DNA of 48,957 nt from contig JAAXXP010000007.1 of the NCBI GenBank assembly GCA_013334435.1, positions 1 through 48,957 of the forward strand. The letters are read 5' to 3'. The DNA comes from Chlorobiaceae bacterium. Its GTDB lineage: Bacteria; Bacteroidota; Chlorobiia; Chlorobiales; Chlorobiaceae. Below the pieces are notes generated by a model. It saw only the letters and a program-made list of their open reading frames with translations, ran no database searches and was not told the DNA's origin. The position numbers and the translations under genes were made by a program. Positions 19,308-26,885 of this stretch are shown here, piece by piece; within the stretch, counting starts at the first letter, position 1; every line of letters begins with the position of its first letter.

Positions 19308-20540
19308 GTGAATAAGTTACACTTTATGAGTAAAGAGATCGCAGCAGTTCTTCCGGATTCAGAGCAAAAACACTGGGAAACCGAACATTTACAGGCGGGG
19401 TTCACGAAACACATCAGGCTTCTTGGACGAAATATCCTTGAAAGCTCCGTAGAAGCACGTTACGATATTACGCTCGACGCCATGGATATCGACCTTTTCG
19501 ATACCGTGCTTCGCGAATGCGGCCTTACCGATGAACCGGTTTTCTGCCTGTGGGATTTCTCTCATGTAGCCGACGTATCGTATCCCTACAAAAAGTCCAT
19601 AACCAAACTCCTCTACAACCGGAATCCGCAATTCAAGCTGATCGTTTTTTACCATGTACAGCCGTCTGTGAGTATTCTTGTGGAGTCCTTTGCCGCCGTC
19701 GTTCCCGAGGGCCTTCGCGTACTTGTTACCGAAGACCGCCAGCAGGCTCTGGAAGCGATTATGGAGTTCGAAAAGGGCACTCTTCCGGAACCCCCTCCCG
19801 AAAGCCATGCTGAAATAATGAAAAGGAACTTTCTTGCCTATCTGGTAAGGATGTCCTGGTTCGATATGTTCGACGAGCATATTTCCGTACCGCCTTTCGA
19901 CGATAACTACTACACATTTTTTAAAGCAATTGAAGCAATGCAGACAGATCTGCGGGAAAAAGAAAAAGAAAAAGAAATGGAACTCGAACAACTGAAACAG
20001 GATTACGAGCAGAAAATAACCGATGCGGTTATAAAGCTTAACGCTCAGATTGAACTCAACAGGAAGCAGGCAAGGGAGAGCGAGAAAGAGATGGGCGAAC
20101 TGAAAGCGCGCATAGCCAACCAGGATATGGAACTTACGCGCGTATCAACGGCCATCGCCGAAAAAACAACCGCCCTGCGCAATCTTCTCGACCAGATTTA
20201 CGCCCTTGATATCGATCAGGACCAGAAACGGCAGATGACCGATTCCTGCCTGAGCCTTATCGAGACGGAAACCATCGAAAAAAGACTCAACATCGAACTG
20301 ACCGAATCGGATTCGGTTTTCCTTTCGAAGCTGCAGAAAAAGCACCCGCATCTCAACCAGCGGGAACTTCGCATCAGCCTTCTGGTAAAACTCAATTACG
20401 ATACCAGGGAGATTGCCCGTTCCGTAGGGATTTCGACCAGAGGCATGGAAAGCATCCGTTACCGCATGCATAAAAAGCTGGGACTCGGCAAGCACCAGTC
20501 GATCAAGACCTACCTTTCGGACCTGGCTGCCACTTTTTAA
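19308..20540 (+). CDS. Uncharacterised STAS-like/coiled-coil/LuxR-HTH protein (paralogue B)
   Basis: A 410-aa protein with the same order as paralogue A: an N-terminal alpha/beta domain (YDITLDAMDIDLFDTVL, then FCLWDFSHVADVSYPYKKS), a strongly charged coiled coil at about residues 205-290 (REKEKEKEMELEQLKQDYEQ), and a C-terminal LuxR-type HTH. The HTH shares STRGMESIRYR and KLGLGKH with paralogue A, pointing to a tandem duplication. The start is uncertain: the GTG at 19308 or the ATG at 19326, neither with a clear ribosome site. I know no assigned function. It is followed by a weak hairpin and the convergent aldehyde dehydrogenase gene. Confidence 0.7.
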   Translation: MNKLHFMSKEIAAVLPDSEQKHWETEHLQAGFTKHIRLLGRNILESSVEARYDITLDAMDIDLFDTVLRECGLTDEPVFCLWDFSHVADVSYPYKKSITKLLYNRNPQFKLIVFYHVQPSVSILVESFAAVVPEGLRVLVTEDRQQALEAIMEFEKGTLPEPPPESHAEIMKRNFLAYLVRMSWFDMFDEHISVPPFDDNYYTFFKAIEAMQTDLREKEKEKEMELEQLKQDYEQKITDAVIKLNAQIELNRKQARESEKEMGELKARIANQDMELTRVSTAIAEKTTALRNLLDQIYALDIDQDQKRQMTDSCLSLIETETIEKRLNIELTESDSVFLSKLQKKHPHLNQRELRISLLVKLNYDTREIARSVGISTRGMESIRYRMHKKLGLGKHQSIKTYLSDLAATF

Positions 20541-20605
20541 TACTGCAAACCCTGCCGGAAACATCCCTCCTGCCGGCAGGATAAAAGCATGGTCAGGCCT
20601 GTAAT

Positions 20606-21979
20606 TCAACCGAAATACAGGCTCCTGATATTGGCAAATTCCCTGATTCCATAGCTGGAAAGCTCACGACCGTAGCCGGAGTGCTTGACCCCCCCGAAGG
20701 GCAGGCGAGGATCGGACTTAACCATCGCGTTGATAAAGCAGTTTCCGGTTTCGAGCCTTGAGGCTACCGCAAGGGCGCGGCCATGGTCCGCCGAGAACAC
20801 CGCCGAACCGAGACCATACTCGCTGTCGTTGGCTATGGCGACGGCTTCATCGTCGTTTGCTGCTTCAATAACCGTCGCTACCGGTCCGAAAGTCTCTTCC
20901 CCGTAAGCCGCCATACCTTTTGTTACGTCGCTGAGAATGGTGGGCGGATAAAAATATCCTTTCCCTTCCGGCAGAGTGCCGCCACAGAGCAGCGTGGCTC
21001 CCTGCGTGACGCTCCGGGAGACCTGACGGTGGAGCTCCATGCGGAGATCGGCTCTTGCAATGGGTCCCACTTCGGTTGCGGGATCGAAGGGGTCCCCGGT
21101 TATGGCGCCGAGCATCCTCACAAGAAGAAGCTCCTCGAACCGTCTCCTGACCGAACGGTGCACGATAAAGCGCTTTGCGGCAATGCAGCTCTGGCCGCTG
21201 TTGAGCAGACGGGCGGCGGCACAGACCGCAACGGCCTTTTCAAGATCGGCGTCGTCAAGCACGATGTAGGGATCGTTGCCTCCAAGCTCCATCACGCTGC
21301 GCTTCAGCGCCCGGCCGGCCCTTGTGGCCACGGCCCGGCCAGCGGCGGTGCTTCCCGTTACCGAAACCGCCTGTACACACGGGTGAGCGATAACGGCTCC
21401 GGTCAGCGTGTCCACATCCTGCAGCTCGATGTGCAGAGTACGGTATATGTTTTCGGGAAACCCGGCGTCACGGAAAACGCTCTCGATGGCGATTGCGCAA
21501 CCGGTGACATTCGGAGAGTGCTTGACGATGGCTCCGTTGCCGGCCATAAGGGCGGGTACGGCAAACCGGAATACCTGCCAGAAGGGAAAATTCCAGGGCA
21601 TGACCCCCAGCACCAGGCCAAGAGGCTCGAACACCACCATACCCTTTGCCCCGTCCATATCGATCTCTTCGGGCTGCAGATACCCTTCTGCATTCGCGGC
21701 GTAAAAGTCGCATACCCATGCGGATTTCTCGATTTCCGCCACCGCCTGTGCCAGCGGCTTTCCCATTTCCCGGGCAACAAGAACGCCATACTCCGCCTTC
21801 CGTTCGCGCAGCAGGGCGGCGGCACGCAGCATGAAGCGCGAGCGGTCGAGCATTGGAGAGCGGCGCCAGTCGGCGAAATCGCGGTATGCCGCGTCGAGAA
21901 TTCGTTCAATGTCACTCTGCGACATCGAGGGATATTCGGCAAGCACCTCTTCGGTTGCCGGATTGATGGTTGCAATCAT
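20606..21979 (-). CDS. NAD(P)-dependent aldehyde dehydrogenase, succinate-semialdehyde type
   Basis: Cytoplasmic aldehyde dehydrogenase oxidising an aldehyde to its acid. The general base Glu231 is in MELGGND and the nucleophile Cys265 in NSGQSCIAAKR; the cofactor-site block PWNFPFWQVFRFAVPALMAG and the Rossmann VTGSTAAG are present. At 457 aa it is near the usual length of the short GabD/YneI-like group, which acts on succinate semialdehyde. No gab genes are adjacent, so the substrate is uncertain. It is a single gene flanked by convergent paralogue B and upstream rsgA on the same strand (46-nt gap). Confidence 0.88.
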   Translation of the reverse strand: MIATINPATEEVLAEYPSMSQSDIERILDAAYRDFADWRRSPMLDRSRFMLRAAALLRERKAEYGVLVAREMGKPLAQAVAEIEKSAWVCDFYAANAEGYLQPEEIDMDGAKGMVVFEPLGLVLGVMPWNFPFWQVFRFAVPALMAGNGAIVKHSPNVTGCAIAIESVFRDAGFPENIYRTLHIELQDVDTLTGAVIAHPCVQAVSVTGSTAAGRAVATRAGRALKRSVMELGGNDPYIVLDDADLEKAVAVCAAARLLNSGQSCIAAKRFIVHRSVRRRFEELLLVRMLGAITGDPFDPATEVGPIARADLRMELHRQVSRSVTQGATLLCGGTLPEGKGYFYPPTILSDVTKGMAAYGEETFGPVATVIEAANDDEAVAIANDSEYGLGSAVFSADHGRALAVASRLETGNCFINAMVKSDPRLPFGGVKHSGYGRELSSYGIREFANIRSLYFG

Positions 21980-22025
21980 GAATTACTGTAACGTAGTTTT
22001 GTGATACGGTAAAAAAACCCGGTGC

Positions 22026-22982
22026 TCAGATTCCATCGTCAAAGGCATCGAAAAGTGCAAGGTAGCTTTCATACCTTCCGGCATCGATCGAGCCCTTCCC
22101 GACTGCGCTCCTGACCGCACAGCCCGGCTCAACGGTGTGGGTACACGACGAAAACGCGCACTCCGGCATAACATCAAGAAACTCCCTGAAGTAAAACCTG
22201 AGATTCTCTTTCGTAATATCGGCCAAGCTGAACTCCCTGATACCGGGAGTGTCGATGACATAGCCTCCTCCCGGGAGCGGAAGCATCGTCGCATTGCTCG
22301 TAGTATGAACGCCCTTGCCGCTCTTCCAGCTGGTTCTGGAAGTTTTCAGCCGGACCCCGGTCAGCAGGTTGATAATGGTTGATTTGCCGACACCCGAATG
22401 GCCGCTGAAAGCCGAAATCCTGCCTTCGAGGGCATCGACAAGCTCCCCGATACCGGTATTGCCGTAAACGCTGACGTAGCAGACAGGGTAGCCGAGTTCG
22501 TGATAAACCTCCATCATCCTGCGTACTCCGGCGTCCCTGTCGAGATCCATTTTGTTGACGACCAGCAGCACGGGAAGCTGTTCGGATTCGGCAAACACCA
22601 GATAGCGGTCGATAAGACGGGTCGTAAGCGGCGGTTCGTAGGCCGAAACGACCGGCACCAGCAGTTCGATATTGGCCGCGATCACCTGCTGTTTTTCACG
22701 GCTCCGGTTGCGGCGGGGGTCTCTTCTGCGGATGAGGGCGCTCTTTCTCGGCTGTACCTGCATGATGATGCCCTCGAGGGCTTCGGTTCCGCTCAGGGTA
22801 AGCTGAACTTCCACCTCATCGCCGACGGCGGCCAGCGAGGAGTCGGGGTTGGCGCCCTGCGTTCCCGGAAAGGTCCTGCAGCGCAATACCCTGGCGTCCG
22901 GGGTCGTCACCATATATGCCGCACCGGACGTTCCGGTTATGCGGCCTGTGCAATATAACTCATTTGTTTTTTTTTCTCTCAT
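22026..22982 (-). CDS. rsgA: Ribosome small-subunit-dependent GTPase RsgA
   Basis: Circularly permuted GTPase that assists late maturation of the 30S subunit. The G-motif order is permuted as expected: G4 NKMD near residue 140, then G1 GHSGVGKST near 196, then G3 DTPGIREF. An N-terminal OB-fold (YCTGRITGTSGAAYMV) precedes them, and a C-terminal zinc knuckle shows Cys and His in CAFSSCTHTVEPGC. At 318 aa the length is normal. recG follows on the same strand. Confidence 0.93.
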   Translation of the reverse strand: MREKKTNELYCTGRITGTSGAAYMVTTPDARVLRCRTFPGTQGANPDSSLAAVGDEVEVQLTLSGTEALEGIIMQVQPRKSALIRRRDPRRNRSREKQQVIAANIELLVPVVSAYEPPLTTRLIDRYLVFAESEQLPVLLVVNKMDLDRDAGVRRMMEVYHELGYPVCYVSVYGNTGIGELVDALEGRISAFSGHSGVGKSTIINLLTGVRLKTSRTSWKSGKGVHTTSNATMLPLPGGGYVIDTPGIREFSLADITKENLRFYFREFLDVMPECAFSSCTHTVEPGCAVRSAVGKGSIDAGRYESYLALFDAFDDGI

Positions 22983-23018
22983 GACTGAATACCGTGTTAA
23001 CCCTCCCTGAACCGCCGC

Positions 23019-25139
23019 TCACCCGATATCGGCAAGCGAGGAACGGTCATGATAATGACGCAAATAACAGCTTCTGATCATAGCGTGTTCCCGCTTTTCC
23101 AGTCCGGGGTCTTCGGAGGCAAGCGCGAAAGCCGCCTTGCGGGCCGACTGCATGAGCGGAGCGTCAAGAAGCGGATCGGCGATCTTCAATCCGCTCACCA
23201 TGCCGGCCTGCTCCCTGCCGAGTACGTTGCCGGCGCCCCTTATTTCCGCGTCGATTTCCGAAATCCGGAACCCGTCGGGAGTCGAGGCCATGGCCCGCAG
23301 CCGTTCGGCAGCTTCACCGGAAAGCTGCGCATGGACCAGAAAACAGCTCGATGCATGCCTGCCGCGTCCGACCCGCCCCCGGAGCTGATGAAGCTGCGCA
23401 AGACCGAACCGTTCGGCGTGCTCGATCACCATCACCGTGGCGTTGGGCACATCGACACCTACCTCGATCACCGTTGTGCCGACCAGCACGTCGAGATCGC
23501 CGATTCTGAACCGGTCCATAACCGACTCTTTAAGCTCGGGGGTCATCTGGCCGTGAATGAGGCCAAGACGAAGACCTTCGAGTACTGTGGCCGAGAGTTC
23601 CTGAAAACTTTCAACGGCCGAGCGCAAGTCGATTTTTTCCGACTCCTCTACAAGCGGATAGACAATATAGGCCTGCCGTCCCGACTCCACTTCGCGCCGA
23701 AGCGCTTCGTAGACACGGTTTTTGGCATTTTCAGGTACAAGTGCGGTTTTTACGGGCACTCGTCCCTCCGGCATAGCATCGATAACGGAGACATCGAGAT
23801 CGCCGAACCCTGCCATGGTAAGGGTTCTGGGAATCGGAGTGGCCGTCATGAGCAGCACATGCGGACTCGCTGCCTTCTCCTGCAGGGCTTTCCGCTGCAG
23901 AACGCCGAACCGATGCTGTTCGTCGATGATCACCAGCCCGAGGCGTGAAAACGAAACTCCTTTCTCGATCATGGCATGCGTACCCACCGCGACCGTCACC
24001 GAACCGCGTTCAAGACCGGCCAGCACGTTCTCCCTTGCTTTCTTCGGCTGACGTCCGGCAAGCAGGGCGACATCGATACCGAGCGGAGAGAGCCAGCGCT
24101 TCAGTGAAAGATAGTGCTGAACGGCAAGTATTTCCGTCGGCGCCATGAAGGCCGACTGCAGGCCGTTATCGGCGGCCAGCGCCATGGAAAACATGGCCAC
24201 CAGCGTTTTTCCCGACCCCACATCGCCCTGCAGCAGGCGGTTCATGGGACGACAGCTTCTCAGATCCCGATAGATATCCCTGATTACCGCCTTCTGGGCC
24301 TCGGTCAGGGTAAAGGGCAGTCCGGCGTAAAACAGCCGGGTAATCTCGCCCGAATGGGTAAGAGCCGGGGCGCTCCGGTTCTTTTCAAGCTCTTGGTGAC
24401 GAAGTGCGAAAAGCAGCTGGGTGTAGAACAGTTCGGTCCATTTCATGCGCGTCCGTGCGGCCTCGAGCCGCTCATGAGACGAAGGAAAATGCATTTCACG
24501 ATAGGCTTCGGCAAGCGGCAGAAGGGCATGCATGCCGACGATCTCCGGCGGGAGATTCTCCTCACTGCCCGGAGCGAAGCGCTCGAAAGCTCCGGCAACG
24601 ATGGTGCGCAGCTGGCGCGAGTTCAGGCCACCCTGCTTCATGGCCGCGCTGGTGGAATAGAGGGGTATGATCCTTCCTGTATGAAACAGCTCATAATCGG
24701 AATGTCCCTGGTGCAGACCTTCGGCGGCCGATGCGCCGAGATGCTCGAAATCAGGATGCTGCATCTGCCGCCGGCCTCCGAAAGATCCCGCTTTCCCGTG
24801 TACGGCAAGCGCATCGCCCGGCGCAATACCCGAAGCGAAATACCGAACTCCCCTGAACCAGGTGAGTTCCACGGAACCGGTCCCGTCGCTGAGTACAGCC
24901 TTGAACCGGCTCCGTCCCGGCCCGGATCCTTCAAGACGCGCCTGCAGAACCGTACCGGCCACCGTCACCGATTCGCCGTCGCGAAGTTCGCCGATGTTTC
25001 TGATGGTGCTGCGGTCAAGATAGCGGCGGGGAAAATAGTCGAACAGGTCCTCGGGCGTTGCAATGCCTTCCGCTTCGAGGATTGCCGCCCGCTTCGGTCC
25101 AACCCCCTTCAGACTGGTTAATGGTGAGAAGACGGCCAT
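23019..25139 (-). CDS. recG: ATP-dependent DNA helicase RecG
   Basis: Superfamily 2 helicase that remodels stalled forks and Holliday junctions. Walker A is GDVGSGKT near residue 305, and the DEQH box (DEQHRFGVLQRK) is near 403. The N-terminal wedge domain begins with LTSLKGVGPKRA, and the C-terminal motifs include QLRGRVGRG. I chose the ATG at 25139 (MAVFSPLTSLKGVG, 706 aa) because it gives the family N-terminus. The track start at 25265 overlaps the divergent rpmE gene and adds non-conserved sequence. Confidence 0.94.
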   Translation of the reverse strand: MAVFSPLTSLKGVGPKRAAILEAEGIATPEDLFDYFPRRYLDRSTIRNIGELRDGESVTVAGTVLQARLEGSGPGRSRFKAVLSDGTGSVELTWFRGVRYFASGIAPGDALAVHGKAGSFGGRRQMQHPDFEHLGASAAEGLHQGHSDYELFHTGRIIPLYSTSAAMKQGGLNSRQLRTIVAGAFERFAPGSEENLPPEIVGMHALLPLAEAYREMHFPSSHERLEAARTRMKWTELFYTQLLFALRHQELEKNRSAPALTHSGEITRLFYAGLPFTLTEAQKAVIRDIYRDLRSCRPMNRLLQGDVGSGKTLVAMFSMALAADNGLQSAFMAPTEILAVQHYLSLKRWLSPLGIDVALLAGRQPKKARENVLAGLERGSVTVAVGTHAMIEKGVSFSRLGLVIIDEQHRFGVLQRKALQEKAASPHVLLMTATPIPRTLTMAGFGDLDVSVIDAMPEGRVPVKTALVPENAKNRVYEALRREVESGRQAYIVYPLVEESEKIDLRSAVESFQELSATVLEGLRLGLIHGQMTPELKESVMDRFRIGDLDVLVGTTVIEVGVDVPNATVMVIEHAERFGLAQLHQLRGRVGRGRHASSCFLVHAQLSGEAAERLRAMASTPDGFRISEIDAEIRGAGNVLGREQAGMVSGLKIADPLLDAPLMQSARKAAFALASEDPGLEKREHAMIRSCYLRHYHDRSSLADIG

Positions 25140-25243
25140 AGGAAAGCTGTTGTATCTCGATAGTATTTCTTGTATATTAGCAGCCTTATTATTTTTTATC
25201 GCAGGCCAAATCAATTTTCTGCACGAGAAAGCACAGAAATCAC

Positions 25244-25471
25244 ATGAAAAAGGATATTCACCCAAAGTATACGAAAGTTACAGCCAACTGCGCCAACTGC
25301 GGCAACGCTTTTGAAACCCGCTCAACCCGTAATACCATAAAGGTTGACATCTGCAACAACTGCCATCCGTTCTACACCGGCAAGCAGATGCTCGTTGATA
25401 CGGCCGGCCGCGTCGAGCGCTTCAACAAACGGTTCGCGAAATCGACGGCAGCACAGACCAAGGCCCAATAA
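25244..25471 (+). CDS. rpmE: Large-subunit ribosomal protein L31 (zinc-type)
   Basis: A 75-aa ribosomal protein at the 50S-30S bridge. It opens with [20 protein letters not shown], and the cysteines in CANC and CNNC form the zinc site of the C+ type L31. The sequence [20 protein letters not shown] is diagnostic. The C-terminal tail is slightly longer than in E. coli. It diverges from recG and is followed after 48 nt by frr. Confidence 0.95.
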   Translation: MKKDIHPKYTKVTANCANCGNAFETRSTRNTIKVDICNNCHPFYTGKQMLVDTAGRVERFNKRFAKSTAAQTKAQ

Positions 25472-25519
25472 GCGTACAAGCGCTCCCGGGCAATCTGTAT
25501 CAACCTATCAGAAACCGCT

Positions 25520-26080
25520 ATGAACGTAAAAGAGGTCGCACAGAAGATTGAGCCGAAAATGAAGAAAACCATCGAGGCGTTTCAGCATGAAATCGCTTCG
25601 ATCCGTACAGGAAAAGCCACGACAGCCCTGCTCGACAGGGTAAAGGTTGAAGCCTACGGCCAGCTGATGCCGCTCAAGCAGGTCGGAAACATCGGCGTCA
25701 TGGATGTGCATACCCTTACCGTTCAGGTCTGGGACAAGTCGATGGTATCGGCCACCGAGCGGGCTATCCGCGACGCCAACCTCGGCCTGAATCCTTCGGC
25801 CGACGGCCAGAACATCAGGGTATCCATTCCCCCGCTTACCGAAGAGAGAAGAAAGGAGTTCGTGAAGCTGACCAAGAAATTCGGAGAGGATTCGAAGGTG
25901 TCGCTCCGCAACCTGCGCCGCGACATGATTCACGACATCGAGAAACTGGAAAAAGACAAGGCCATCAGCGAAGACGACAAAAACCGCGGCAAGAAAGAGG
26001 CAGACGACCTCCTGCACAAATTCGAAAAACAGCTCTCCGACCTGATTGCACAGAAAGAGAAAGAGATCATGGAGGTCTGA
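25520..26080 (+). CDS. frr: Ribosome recycling factor
   Basis: Releases ribosomes from mRNA after termination, together with EF-G. Family blocks include IRTGKATTALLDRVKVEAYG near residue 30 and LTEERRKEFVKLTKKFGEDS near 115, plus the C-terminal helical bundle segment. At 186 aa the length is standard. It follows rpmE and ends 20 nt before a strong hairpin terminator. Confidence 0.96.
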   Translation: MNVKEVAQKIEPKMKKTIEAFQHEIASIRTGKATTALLDRVKVEAYGQLMPLKQVGNIGVMDVHTLTVQVWDKSMVSATERAIRDANLGLNPSADGQNIRVSIPPLTEERRKEFVKLTKKFGEDSKVSLRNLRRDMIHDIEKLEKDKAISEDDKNRGKKEADDLLHKFEKQLSDLIAQKEKEIMEV

Positions 26081-26100
26081 AAAGAACCCTCCCTCGCATT

Positions 26101-26135
26101 ACCAGAAAAAGCCGGAACCCCCGGCTTTTTCTGGT
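26101..26135 (+). terminator. Rho-independent terminator after frr
   Basis: A perfect 15-bp stem, ACCAGAAAAAGCCGG / CCGGCTTTTTCTGGT, with a 5-nt AACCC loop. The T-rich stretch lies in the right arm and is followed by TTTA. It starts 20 nt after the frr stop and separates the translation genes from the arsenite oxidase operon. Confidence 0.85.
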
Positions 26136-26381
26136 TTACGCCATCCAGGCGCATCTGTGATAGGTTTGCACATTTCACGAAAAATGCATATATATCTTTC
26201 AAGCTATATATCGTTATAGCGATTCTCTCCACAAACCTTTTCGTTCTGCAGCCCCGCAGAACCGTGTTCACAAGAAGTTCACGACCGTAGTTCCGTCGTT
26301 TCCGATCAAGGTTTTTTCTTCATTCAGGTCAATACCGGGCAACCGGCTATTTAACAGTTGTTATCCTTCAAAGGAGGCACA
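26136..26381. other. Intergenic leader of aioBA with inverted repeats
   Basis: A 246-nt AT-rich stretch before the arsenite oxidase genes with no credible ORF. It contains GCTATA-N6-TATAGC at 26203-26220, flanked by CGAT, which resembles a Mo-box half-site pair but with a shorter spacing than the boxes farther right. A small hairpin, GTTCTGC-loop-GCAGAAC, is at 26243-26262. A GTTCAC direct repeat follows. The strong ribosome site AAAGGAGG before 26382 ends the region. Transcription signals could not be placed with confidence. Confidence 0.5.
26203..26220. promoter_or_regulatory. Mo-box-like palindrome upstream of aioBA (non-canonical spacing)
   Basis: GCTATA-TATCGT-TATAGC is a perfect 6-6-6 inverted repeat followed by GAT, so the right side reads TATAGCGAT as in ModE half-sites. 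The distance between the TAT and ATA cores is 8 nt instead of the 12 nt seen in the six better boxes of this window, so ModE-type binding is doubtful. The position before a molybdoenzyme operon is suggestive. Confidence 0.3.
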
Positions 26382-26873
26382 ATGAAGCTTCTTTCCAGAA
26401 GAAAGTTTCTGCAATCGTCAACGGCGACCGCCCTGCTTTTTATGGCCGGCTGTAAAAAGCAGACCCGGCCCGGATCGAAAGCTGACTACCCGTCGCTGAA
26501 AATCGGCAACAGCAAAACCCTCAAGCCGAACCAGCCGCTCACCTTCAACTTTCCCGACAGGCAGTCGCCATGCGTGCTGGTGAAAACCGGCAGCGAGGCA
26601 ATCGACGGCATCGGTTCGCAGAAGGATATCGTGGCGTTCTCCTCCCTCTGTACGCACATGGGGTGCCCCGTCACCTACAGCAAGGGCCGCCTGATCTGCA
26701 AGTGCCACTACTCGATGTTCGACGTGAACCGCAACGGGCAGACCTTCCAGGGGCTCGCCTCGCAGTGGATTCCGCAGATCGTGCTGCGCGAGGACCCGGC
26801 CTCCGGCGATATCTTCGCGGAAGGCGTTCAGGGCCTCATTTACGGCAGAATCGGCAACCTAAAAGTAAGTTAA
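26382..26873 (+). CDS. aioB: Arsenite oxidase small subunit AioB, Rieske 2Fe-2S protein
   Basis: Electron-transfer subunit of arsenite oxidase, exported by the Tat route. The N-terminus carries a twin-arginine motif (SRRKFLQ, residues 5-11) and a lipobox-like MAGC with Cys24, so it may be a lipoprotein anchored in the membrane. The Rieske cluster ligands are Cys90, His92, Cys106 and His109 (in CTHMGC and CKCH), and Cys95 and Cys108 can form the stabilising disulfide. I chose the ATG at 26382 (163 aa) because AAAGGAGG lies 6 nt upstream; the track start at 26358 lacks a site. aioA follows after 12 nt. Confidence 0.9.
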   Translation: MKLLSRRKFLQSSTATALLFMAGCKKQTRPGSKADYPSLKIGNSKTLKPNQPLTFNFPDRQSPCVLVKTGSEAIDGIGSQKDIVAFSSLCTHMGCPVTYSKGRLICKCHYSMFDVNRNGQTFQGLASQWIPQIVLREDPASGDIFAEGVQGLIYGRIGNLKVS

Positions 26874-26885
26874 GGAGCACTCGAC

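Noticed and set aside
20552-20581. Possible terminator between paralogue B and the aldehyde dehydrogenase gene (CCTGCCGG/CCGGCAGG)
   Set aside because: The stem is only 8 bp with a 14-nt loop and no T tract on either strand; CTGCCGG is a frequent motif in this DNA.
20783-21991. 402-aa plus-strand ORF opposite the aldehyde dehydrogenase
   Set aside because: It is a shadow of a gene with intact catalytic residues, and it lacks a ribosome site and domains.
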